Position numbers and translations under genes: made by a program
The notes under the pieces: model-generated
Told to the model about the DNA's origin: nothing
Databases searched by the model: none
The model's input: the letters and a program-made list of their open reading frames with translations, nothing else
Shown: piece by piece, positions 1-5,473 of the stretch
Layout of the letters: every line of letters begins with the position of its first letter
Numbering within the stretch: position 1 is the first letter of the stretch
Virus record (IMG/VR): IMGVR_UViG_3300031839_001685
Coordinates: 1-39,500 of that record
Reading direction: 5' to 3' (one strand)
Length of the DNA: 39,500 bases
Source: a virus

Positions 1-13
1 GCCCTTCGATTGA

Positions 14-90
14 AGGCGCGTAGCTCAGCTGGTTAGAGCACCACCTTGACATGGTGGGGGTCGTTGGTTCGAGTCCAATCGCGCCTACCA
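14..90 (+). tRNA. tRNA-Val (anticodon GAC)
   Basis: Complete tRNA of 77 nt with the CCA encoded. The 7-bp acceptor stem pairs positions 14-20 with 80-86, and the discriminator A is at 87. The anticodon arm is CCACC (41-45) with GGTGG (53-57), and the loop places GAC at 48-50, which reads valine codons GUC and GUU. The prophage entered this gene. Its 3' half, from position 44, lies in the attachment core, so the integrated phage rebuilds the same 3' end and the tRNA stays intact. Confidence 0.97.
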
Positions 91-91
91 A
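44..91 (+). other. attL core (48-bp direct repeat)
   Basis: These 48 bases are identical to 39415..39462. They run from the 3' side of the anticodon stem of the tRNA-Val gene to one base past its CCA end. This is the normal crossover site for tyrosine integrases that use tRNA genes. The outer flanks differ at both ends (A versus G before, A versus C after), which fixes the repeat limits. Confidence 0.96.
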
Positions 92-120
92 AATCAAAGG
101 CTTAGAGGTGGCCTCTCACC

Positions 121-170
121 TTTCAGCTTATTTTCAGCGAATTTTCAGCATTCACTGAAGTGATTTCAGC
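121..170. repeat. Four TTTCAGC direct repeats, candidate integrase arm-type sites
   Basis: TTTCAGC occurs at 121-127, 132-138, 143-149 and 164-170. The start spacing is 11, 11 and 21 bp, so all copies sit on about the same face of the helix. They lie between the attL core and the 3' end of the integrase gene, where lambda-type integrases have arm-type binding sites. The binding role is inferred from position and phasing. Confidence 0.55.
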
Positions 171-1321
171 CCCGCAGAGACCCTGCGGGGCTTTTTTTGT
201 GCGTGGTCTTCGGCGTAGCGCTTGTACGCGGATTCAGTGCTGTGACCGGACAGGGCCATGATGTAGGCGCTGTCGAACCCGGCCAGTTCGTACAGGTGCG
301 TGCCGTAGCCGCGCAGCTTGTGGAAGCCCGGTCGCTGGTCTGGCTGCAGGTCAGCGTAGGCGCCGCAACTGTCGCGGATCTCGGCGAACGCCTTCGTGAC
401 GTATGCCGGCAGCACAGCGAACGGGTGCGGCCTTGGATGCTTGTGAGTCTGGTCCCTGCCCTTCCGCCGCTCCGGGCGCTTGTGCACCAGGTACGGGCAC
501 GGAATGTCACTGGCAACGCAGCTGGCCACCACGTCGCGGAGCTGGCCAGTCATCTCGATTTCGAGGTACACCGGGTTGCGGTAGTTGCGGGTCTTGCGCT
601 GCAGGATTGTCAGCGTGTTTGCCTGCAGGTCGACCTGGCTACGGTGCAGCAGCACCAGGTCCTCGCGTCGCTGCAACGAGTAGATCGCGAGATCGATGGC
701 GCGGCGGAGCCACTCGGGTGCCTTGTCGCGGATCAGCGCGATGCCCTCGGCGGTGTGGTGTACCTGGCGTGGCTTGCCTTCCCGACGCTCCAGGGTGACG
801 GCCACAGGGTTGAGGGTGATGTAGCCCTGGTGGCCACAGAACTGCATCAGATCGAGCAGCAGCGCGCGGTGCTTGATGTAAGGCGACGGCGTCAGCGGGT
901 TGAGGAACTGGGCGAAGTCGGCGGTGGTAAGGCTCTGCACCGTGCGAGTGCCCCACTCGCGTTGGTACTGCGCGAGCTTGATGCGGATCTCGTCGCGCGA
1001 CCGCTCGCTGTAAGTTCGGTCGGCCAGCACCATACGCTGAAACTCGGGGATGACGCTGGTCAGCGCCGGATTGCCGGCAGTGGGGCGCGGTGCTGGAGCG
1101 GCGATCAGAGCGCCAATATCGGGATGCTGGCTTGCAAAATGCGCGTTCAGCGCTCGTGCTTTTTCATATGCAGCGCTCCGATCGTTGCTGTTGCCGATAG
1201 ACGCCCTGCGCCCGTCAGGGAAGATATAGAGGAAGTAGGTCACCTCCCCCTTTGTCGACAGACTCACGTTCGGCGGACGGTCGGCAAACCGCCCCGCTCT
1301 TTTCCGGCCCACAGTGCTCAC
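152..1321 (-). CDS. int: Tyrosine-recombinase integrase
   Basis: Site-specific recombinase that joins attP to the tRNA-Val attB and, with Xis, excises the prophage. The predicted protein is 389 aa. The N-terminus has the lambda-Int-like arm-binding pattern (GRKR, then PPNV, then a short beta-rich stretch). The C-terminal catalytic domain shows an Arg in LQRREDL, the HKLR box (about residues 334-337), His in GHST (about 360) and the nucleophilic Tyr in AYKRYA (about 369). The open frame extends upstream to 1492, but the GTG at 1321 is chosen because it overlaps the xis stop as GTGA and because homology to lambda Int starts here. It is the last gene of the leftward operon and ends 60 bp from the attL core. 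Confidence 0.95.
   Translation of the reverse strand: MSTVGRKRAGRFADRPPNVSLSTKGEVTYFLYIFPDGRRASIGNSNDRSAAYEKARALNAHFASQHPDIGALIAAPAPRPTAGNPALTSVIPEFQRMVLADRTYSERSRDEIRIKLAQYQREWGTRTVQSLTTADFAQFLNPLTPSPYIKHRALLLDLMQFCGHQGYITLNPVAVTLERREGKPRQVHHTAEGIALIRDKAPEWLRRAIDLAIYSLQRREDLVLLHRSQVDLQANTLTILQRKTRNYRNPVYLEIEMTGQLRDVVASCVASDIPCPYLVHKRPERRKGRDQTHKHPRPHPFAVLPAYVTKAFAEIRDSCGAYADLQPDQRPGFHKLRGYGTHLYELAGFDSAYIMALSGHSTESAYKRYAEDHAQKKPRRVSAGLKSLQ
168..198 (+). terminator. Rho-independent terminator after tRNA-Val, inside the 3' end of int
   Basis: A perfect 10-bp stem (68-77 of the second hundred, 168-177, with 183-192) has a 5-nt loop and is followed by a run of T on the plus strand. It would stop tRNA transcription from running antisense into the integrase gene. 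It lies within the last codons of int, so the same bases serve as coding sequence on the other strand. Confidence 0.85.
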
Positions 1322-1584
1322 CGCGTTGACTCCCACTGCTGTAGTAGCGCATCCGCCTCGGCATTGCCAGTCGCGGGGCGCGAGCGGGTGCGTAGCGGTT
1401 GGCCCTGGGCATCGACGAACACCATCCAGGTGCCGCCCCGTTTCTCGCCGGGCAGCTCCCCCTTCTCCAGCCAGCGCCGGATCGTGGAGCACGATGGCGC
1501 CGTGCCGATGAACGCCAGGCGCCGGTACTCGGGGACCGAGATCCGGTAGACAACGGGTTGGAGGGGGGCGGCGGTTTGGGTCAA
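1318..1584 (-). CDS. xis: Excisionase-like small DNA-binding protein
   Basis: 88-aa protein directly upstream of int and overlapping it by 4 bp (GTGA). The central segment (SVPEYRRLAFIG, then TIRRWLEKGELPGEK, then GTWMVFVD) has the winged-helix pattern of MerR-like/AlpA-type phage excisionases: a recognition helix followed by a Gly-rich wing. The C-terminus is basic, then acidic. The start is probably TTG at 1584, as no ATG is available in frame, and its ribosome-binding site is weak. The function is inferred from fold pattern and position. Confidence 0.75.
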   Translation of the reverse strand: MTQTAAPLQPVVYRISVPEYRRLAFIGTAPSCSTIRRWLEKGELPGEKRGGTWMVFVDAQGQPLRTRSRPATGNAEADALLQQWESTR

Positions 1585-1817
1585 GATGATCTGACCGATT
1601 GAAGCATCGGCATCAAGATCTCTTGATCCTGGCTGCTGGCCGAATGCCCCGAAATATCAACAACCCACCTTGATGCGCCATGTTCCACCAGGCCAAAAAG
1701 GTCGTGATCGAACTGCCTCCCGGTTTCGGAATGGATGCCATCTACTTCAAACCAGTCGACGAACTCGCCAGGGTTGTGGTGGCGATCGCTGTATGCGTGC
1801 GTGATATCAAGGCTCAC
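1581..1817 (-). CDS. Hypothetical small phage protein
   Basis: 78-aa acidic protein of unknown function (starts VSLDITHAYSD, ends LQSVRSS). I do not recognise a family. The GTG start at 1817 is chosen because it forms a GTGA overlap with the stop of the upstream gene. The longer frame to 1868 would overlap that gene needlessly. Its own stop overlaps the proposed xis start by 4 bp. The chain of 4-bp overlaps through xis and int shows translational coupling. Confidence 0.7.
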   Translation of the reverse strand: MSLDITHAYSDRHHNPGEFVDWFEVDGIHSETGRQFDHDLFGLVEHGASRWVVDISGHSASSQDQEILMPMLQSVRSS

Positions 1818-2014
1818 GGCTGCCCCCTCCACAACAATGCGTCGGCCTTGCCGGTGAATACAAGCCAAGCCGCGCTCAGACGTTCTCGTATGCCTCCAAC
1901 GCGCAAAGCGCGAGCAGGCACCCAGACGCCGGGCGCCACTTGTGCCTCAACGGTGTTGTGCTCGATCGCGCGGAGCAGGTTGTCGATCTGATAAGTGCTC
2001 GGCGGTGCGTTCAT
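1814..2014 (-). CDS. Hypothetical small phage protein
   Basis: 66-aa protein starting MNAPPSTYQIDNLLRAI. Length and layout resemble the small unknown proteins often found between recombination genes and int in temperate phages. The segment WVPARAL suggests a compact beta fold but no family is recognised. The ATG at 2014 overlaps the stop of the upstream DUF1508-like gene by 4 bp. The longer frame upstream to 2152 is a shadow of that gene and was not used. Confidence 0.75.
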   Translation of the reverse strand: MNAPPSTYQIDNLLRAIEHNTVEAQVAPGVWVPARALRVGGIRERLSAAWLVFTGKADALLWRGQP

Positions 2015-2202
2015 GCCTGCTCCTCCACCTCCGCCAAAAACGCTTCCGCCTGCACAAGCGCGACGGCCTTCTCGGCGCGGTCGCGCCGGGAGTAGCCCTC
2101 GCCACTGTCGGCGATGATGCGGTGGTTGCCGGCGCGCAGTCGCCAGCGCCACTGGCCTGCCTTGTCGCGATAGATCTGAAAGCGGGAGTTGGTCATGGCC
2201 AT
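2011..2202 (-). CDS. DUF1508 (YegP-like) small protein
   Basis: 63-aa protein. The pattern FQIYRDKAGQWRWRLRAGN, then IIADSGEGYSRRDRAEKAV, matches the DUF1508/YegP repeat, a small beta-beta-beta-alpha unit of unknown biochemical role found in bacteria and phages. AGGAGG lies 4 nt before the ATG at 2202 and 10 nt before the ATG at 2196, so either Met could start it. It follows the reverse transcriptase stop by 8 bp and ends in a 4-bp overlap with the next gene. The family call is good, the function unknown. Confidence 0.8.
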   Translation of the reverse strand: MAMTNSRFQIYRDKAGQWRWRLRAGNHRIIADSGEGYSRRDRAEKAVALVQAEAFLAEVEEQA

Positions 2203-2210
2203 GGGGCCTC

Positions 2211-3491
2211 CTAGAGTTGTGCCAGCCAGGGGTTTCGCCGGCGAAAGTCCGCGCGCAGGCGATAGGCGTTGGCGTGGTGGAAGTGACCGGCGTAGGACGC
2301 GATCACGGTGCGGATCTGGGCGCGCTGGGCGGTGGTGGCGGTGACGCGGCCGGCGGTGTCGACGTGCTGCTGCTGCCAGGCGAACAGCTTTTCCCGGGCG
2401 TGCTGGACGACACGCTTGCGCACCAGGGTGTGGGTGGGGCGCACGACGTAGCCGAGGAAGTCGATCCCCTGGGTCAGCGGCGCGAGCTTGATCTCGGCTT
2501 TCAGCCGCAGGGCGAGGCGGTCTGCAAGGAAGGCCTCGATGCGCTGCTGCCACTCCACCAGCTGCTGGCGGTCGTGGTGGATGAGGACGAAGTCGTCGAC
2601 GTAGCGCAGGTAGCGTTGGGCATTGAGCTGGTGTTTGACGAACTGATCCAGCTCGTTCAGGTAGACGTTGGCCAGGAACTGTGATGACAGGTTGCCGATC
2701 GGCAGGCCGCAGTCACGCGCGGCGTTGGCGAGTTGCTTGTGACGCGGGACCAGGGCGCGCTCGGGGGGGGCGCAACGGTGTTTGACGCCGGCGGCGGTCG
2801 GGTGCTGGCGCAACAGGGCGTGGACGATGCGCTGATAGGCCTCGGCCACGTTGTGGCGCTGCATGCGGTCCCGCACCAACTGCCAGAGAATGCGCCGGTT
2901 GATGCAGTAGAAGAAGTTGGCGATGTCCAGTTGCAGGTACCAGCCGCCGCCCTGGCCGGACTGCACCTGGCGGGTGAAGGCCTGCAGGCGCCGCACGGCG
3001 GCATGGGTGCCTTTTCCGGCGCGGTTGGCGTAGCTGTCGTGGATGAACATCCGTTCGTAGATGGGCTCCAACCGCGGCACCACCAGGTGGTGGACGACGC
3101 GGTCGGCGAAATCGGGCGCGTGGATCTCGCGGGCCTTTGGTGACCGTGCCACGAAACAGGTCGACGGCCGCGGCGACCAGGTGCCCGTGTTGATGGCGTC
3201 GAGGATCTCGAACAGTTCGTCGATCCACCGGGTCTCGAAGCGCAGCTGGTTGACGCTGGGGCGTTTGTGGCGGCGCGCCTGTTTCCAGGCGTGCACCAGG
3301 TCATCGAACCCCACCGCATCGTGACACTCACTGGCGGGCGCGAGCCGGCAGCCCAACACGTAGCCGCTGTTGTTGCGGTTGTTGTTGTTGACGTTGCCGT
3401 TGTGCAGGTTCACGTACCACGCGTTCTCGGACGCATCCCCGCCCACTTGCGACCTGGCCGCGCATCCACTGGGGTAGCACGGCTTCGTCAT
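2211..3491 (-). CDS. DGR reverse transcriptase (template repeat in frame at its N-terminus)
   Basis: Retroelement reverse transcriptase that copies the TR RNA with errors at adenines and drives mutagenic retrohoming into the VRs. From the ATG at 3491 it is 426 aa. The catalytic Asp lies in YLQLDIANFF (about 189), the DGR-type motif IGNLSSQ at about 263-270, and YVDD at 297-300. The ATG at 3491 overlaps the avd stop as ATGA, which supports coupling. Translation from there reads the Asn-rich TR (roughly residues 20-56) as an N-terminal extension. A GTG at 3314, just before the conserved FDDLVHAWKQARR region, is an in-frame alternative giving 367 aa. Group II intron domains (maturase X, HNH) are absent. 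Confidence 0.95.
   Translation of the reverse strand: MTKPCYPSGCAARSQVGGDASENAWYVNLHNGNVNNNNRNNSGYVLGCRLAPASECHDAVGFDDLVHAWKQARRHKRPSVNQLRFETRWIDELFEILDAINTGTWSPRPSTCFVARSPKAREIHAPDFADRVVHHLVVPRLEPIYERMFIHDSYANRAGKGTHAAVRRLQAFTRQVQSGQGGGWYLQLDIANFFYCINRRILWQLVRDRMQRHNVAEAYQRIVHALLRQHPTAAGVKHRCAPPERALVPRHKQLANAARDCGLPIGNLSSQFLANVYLNELDQFVKHQLNAQRYLRYVDDFVLIHHDRQQLVEWQQRIEAFLADRLALRLKAEIKLAPLTQGIDFLGYVVRPTHTLVRKRVVQHAREKLFAWQQQHVDTAGRVTATTAQRAQIRTVIASYAGHFHHANAYRLRADFRRRNPWLAQL
3325..3434 (-). repeat. DGR template repeat (TR)
   Basis: This 110-bp segment aligns without gaps to VR1 (3960..4069) and over 108 bp to VR2 (4672..4779). On the coding strand it is packed with AAC codons at just the positions that vary in the VRs. 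TR against VR1 differs at 14 template adenines. TR against VR2 differs at 13 adenines and one T. At the GC-rich 3' end (initiation-of-homing side) one base differs from both VRs: G in TR, C in the VRs (plus strand 3329 against 3964 and 4676). It lies within the 5' end of the reverse transcriptase frame. Confidence 0.95.
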
Positions 3492-3934
3492 GGTTTGGCC
3501 TCCTGGCCGGAGGCGGAGCGGGTACTCAGTGTCAAGGGTCGCTCCGGCCGCGCGGCGGCGGCAGGACTCTGCCCTGTACGATGCTCATTGCGGGCGCGCA
3601 GCATGGCGCCCGATTGGCGGCCGACATCCCGTGCCAGCCCCGCCAGCAGCTCGAAGTTGCCACGCGAGGAAAACACGTTCAGCCGGTGCCCGGTCTGCAG
3701 GTGAAGCTTGAGGCGGTCATTGCTGGCGATGAGCTTGCCCACGATCTCGAACTGCCGCTGCGGATACCGTGCGGCCCGCAGGTAATCGTGCGACAGCAGC
3801 GCGCCCTGCAGCGCCAGCTTTCGGAGATCGGCGCCCAACAGGTATTTGTGGGCACGCGGGAAGCGCGAGACGCTGCGCTCGATCTCGGTCAGCAGGCGCT
3901 CGCTGGCGCGAGCGATCGGGGCAATGGTGCTCAT
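3488..3934 (-). CDS. avd: DGR accessory variability determinant (Avd)
   Basis: 148-aa basic helical protein. Avd forms a pentameric four-helix-bundle barrel that binds the reverse transcriptase and TR RNA and is needed for homing. The pattern RASERLLTEIERSVSRFPRAHKY, then LGADLRKLALQG, then FEIVGKLIASNDRLKLHLQ fits the Avd/S23-like four-helix family. It sits between the VR1 gene and TR, as in Bordetella-type DGRs. The ATG at 3934 is preferred over the TTG at 3958, which lies in the VR1 downstream element. The stop overlaps the reverse transcriptase ATG. The C-terminal 30 residues are probably disordered. Confidence 0.88.
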   Translation of the reverse strand: MSTIAPIARASERLLTEIERSVSRFPRAHKYLLGADLRKLALQGALLSHDYLRAARYPQRQFEIVGKLIASNDRLKLHLQTGHRLNVFSSRGNFELLAGLARDVGRQSGAMLRARNEHRTGQSPAAAARPERPLTLSTRSASGQEAKP

Positions 3935-3935
3935 T

Positions 3936-3966
3936 GTCAGCTCAGGCCCAAATGCCAATCACTGAC
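3936..3966 (-). other. Conserved hairpin-like element downstream of VR1
   Basis: TCAGGC(3942-3947)...GCC(3954-3956)...CTGA(3962-3965) can form a bulged stem-loop, and a second GTCAG (3936-3940) can pair with CTGAC (3962-3966). A closely related block sits downstream of VR2 but not of TR, where the base that differs breaks the pairing. DGR targets need a hairpin here for efficient homing, so this is the candidate element. The stem is weaker than in Bordetella phage. Confidence 0.45.
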
Positions 3967-4627
3967 TGGCGGGCGCGAGCCGGCAGCCCAACACGTAGCC
4001 GCTGCCGTCGCGGTTGCCGTAGTAGACGTAGCCGTCGTGCAGGAGCACGCACCACGCGAGCTCGGACGCGGTAGCGTGCTCGGTGGCGGTCCAGTACCAG
4101 TCGTCCGTCGGGTGGTTGGGGAACAGATCGGTATTGAGCGCCGGCTCGCAGCGGGTGCGGTCGATGATGAGCTGGGCGTAGCGCAGCGGGGCCAGTTGCC
4201 AGTCGTCGGCGCCGAAGAGGCTGATCTGCGCCGCCAGCTCTTTGGCGTGCTGCCAGTTTTCGGCCTGCGGCGGTTTGCGGCTGTCGAAGGTGACCCCGAA
4301 ATCCGGCAGCAAGACGGCGCAATGGTGCGCGCTTGTCTCGTTGCCATCGGATCCCAGCTTGACCATTCGCGGATTGAAAAAGCGCTCCACGTCCATGGTT
4401 GGCGTAGAACGCCGCAGGAAGGCCTCCAGGGCCTCGTCCTCGGCCTTTTCGGTGCGCGCCTTCACGGTTTGCTCCAGCAGCGTCTGCAGGGTGTCGCGGG
4501 CGCTGTCGTCGGGTGCCAGCGCGATGACAGTCTCGAAGCGCGTGCGGATGTCGGCTTCGAGCGCGTCGCGGGCTTGCTTGCGGATCTGCTGCTCGAGGGC
4601 AGCGAGACGGGGTGCAGTTGCAGTCAT
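3959..4627 (-). CDS. DGR target protein 1 (coiled-coil plus DUF1566 with VR1)
   Basis: 222-aa protein. Residues 1-75 are helical and charged, a likely coiled coil. Residues about 100-222 form a DUF1566-type C-type-lectin fold (WQLAPLRYAQLIIDRTR, then YWTATEHATASELAW). The last 36 residues are VR1 (3960..4069), ending in the invariant CRLAPASQ just before the stop. Variable positions lie in the surface ligand-binding part, as in Bordetella Mtd. There is no signal peptide, so it is likely cytoplasmic or packaged in the virion. GGAG lies before the ATG. The ligand is unknown. It is transcribed with the early genes, away from the tail module. Confidence 0.9.
   Translation of the reverse strand: MTATAPRLAALEQQIRKQARDALEADIRTRFETVIALAPDDSARDTLQTLLEQTVKARTEKAEDEALEAFLRRSTPTMDVERFFNPRMVKLGSDGNETSAHHCAVLLPDFGVTFDSRKPPQAENWQHAKELAAQISLFGADDWQLAPLRYAQLIIDRTRCEPALNTDLFPNHPTDDWYWTATEHATASELAWCVLLHDGYVYYGNRDGSGYVLGCRLAPASQ
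3960..4069 (-). repeat. DGR variable repeat VR1
   Basis: Gap-free 110-bp match to TR. All 14 substitutions in the variable part are at adenines of the TR coding strand: for example AAC to CTC, GAC, TAC or GGC, and TAC to TGC. The only other difference is the homing-side base (TR G, VR C). Adenine-only change is the signature of DGR mutagenesis. The stop codon of target 1 lies at the downstream edge. Confidence 0.95.
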
Positions 4628-4653
4628 GGGTGACTCCAGGTGTGGGGTGAGAG

Positions 4654-4678
4654 GTCAGGCCAAAAGCCGATCACTGAC
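4654..4678 (-). other. Conserved hairpin-like element downstream of VR2
   Basis: GTCAG (4654-4658) pairs with CTGAC (4674-4678), with an inner GGC...GCC around CAAAA. The block matches the VR1 downstream element almost base for base and lies between the two target genes. The role in target-primed homing is inferred. Confidence 0.45.
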
Positions 4679-5126
4679 TGGCGGGCGCGAGCCGGCAGCC
4701 CAACACGTCGCCGCTGCCGTCGCGGTCGTTGCCGCCGACGAGGCCGTCGTGCAGGTTCACGTACCACGCGAGCTCGGACCACTCGACATGGTTGTCACGC
4801 GTCCAGTGCCAGTGAGGCTTGATGCCCTTGAGGGCGGGGTCGGTCGGCAGCGCCGGGTTGTAGCGCGTGCGGTCGACCAGTTGGTTCAGTTCGTCAGCGC
4901 TGGCGGCCTGCCAGCCGCCGCCGGAAAGGGTGCAGCTAATGGCCAGCTCCAAGCATTCGGCATGCGGGCGCTTGTTGTCCGGGTTGAGGGTGGGGGTGTA
5001 CTCGCGGTGAACCCACGCACCCTCTTCGTTGCGGACGAGGATGGAGGTGTCGCGGAAGCAGCCGTCTTCGAGGATCACGAAGCGCGGGCCTGGGGAGGCG
5101 GGTGCAGCAAGAAATGCGGGGTCCAT
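4671..5126 (-). CDS. DGR target protein 2 (DUF1566 with VR2)
   Basis: 151-aa protein made of one DUF1566 C-type-lectin-like domain: GGGWQAASADELNQLVDRTRYNP, then HWHWTRDN, then SELAWYVNLHDG. The last 36 residues are VR2 (4672..4779) and share the CRLAPASQ ending with target 1. It lacks the coiled-coil N-terminus of target 1. There is no signal peptide or membrane segment. GGAG precedes the ATG at 5126, within a 13-bp leader string (CTCCGGTGGGGTT on the plus strand) also found before the gene at 5156. It is the first gene of the DGR cassette in transcription order. The ligand is unknown. Confidence 0.9.
   Translation of the reverse strand: MDPAFLAAPASPGPRFVILEDGCFRDTSILVRNEEGAWVHREYTPTLNPDNKRPHAECLELAISCTLSGGGWQAASADELNQLVDRTRYNPALPTDPALKGIKPHWHWTRDNHVEWSELAWYVNLHDGLVGGNDRDGSGDVLGCRLAPASQ
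4672..4779 (-). repeat. DGR variable repeat VR2
   Basis: Gap-free 108-bp match to TR. Thirteen substitutions are at TR adenines. One is not: TAC in TR and VR1 reads GAC in VR2 (a T-to-G change at plus 4709). The homing-side base is C, as in VR1. VR1 and VR2 differ from each other at many sites, so the two targets have diversified independently from one template. Confidence 0.95.
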
Positions 5127-5155
5127 AAGGATCTCCGGTGGGGTTGAGCGCGGGC

Positions 5156-5455
5156 CTATGCTTTGACGAAGGCAGGCTTTTCGGCGGGGCCCTTGAGCCC
5201 CGCAGCAACAGCAGGCGGTGACCAGTCGAATGCCGGGCGCTCCATCACCGGCGTGTTATCGACGACCTCTAGGCGAGCGACGTCGTACCAGCAGATCTCA
5301 CCAGGGCGACCGGTCGTATCGAGCCCGGGGTGAACGGTGGCCTGGATGCAGCCGTAGAGATCAAAGCAGACGCTTGTGGCGATGCCGGTCAGGCCAGTAA
5401 CGCGGTCGCGGACCTTGAGGCCAAGGAGTGTGAGGTGCTGCTGGAGGTTTTCCAT
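5156..5455 (-). CDS. Small conserved phage protein
   Basis: 99-aa protein with the pattern LLGLKVRDRVTGLTGIATSVCFDLYGCIQATV, a small beta-rich module I recognise as common among uncharacterised proteins of proteobacterial prophages. The biochemical role is unknown. The C-terminal 30 residues are Pro/Ala-rich and probably unstructured. GGAG precedes the ATG at 5455. It lies between the ParB-domain gene and the DGR, in the same leftward operon. Confidence 0.8.
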   Translation of the reverse strand: MENLQQHLTLLGLKVRDRVTGLTGIATSVCFDLYGCIQATVHPGLDTTGRPGEICWYDVARLEVVDNTPVMERPAFDWSPPAVAAGLKGPAEKPAFVKA

Positions 5456-5473
5456 CGTGGGACTCCGGTGGGG

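Noticed and set aside
197-1549. 450-codon plus-strand open frame opposite int and xis
   Set aside because: It is antisense to well-recognised integrase and excisionase genes, has no SD or domain, and long antisense frames are expected at this GC content.
2211-3491. Group II intron or retron reading of the reverse transcriptase
   Set aside because: No intron RNA domains, maturase or endonuclease domain is seen, while avd, TR and two VRs with adenine-only changes identify a DGR.
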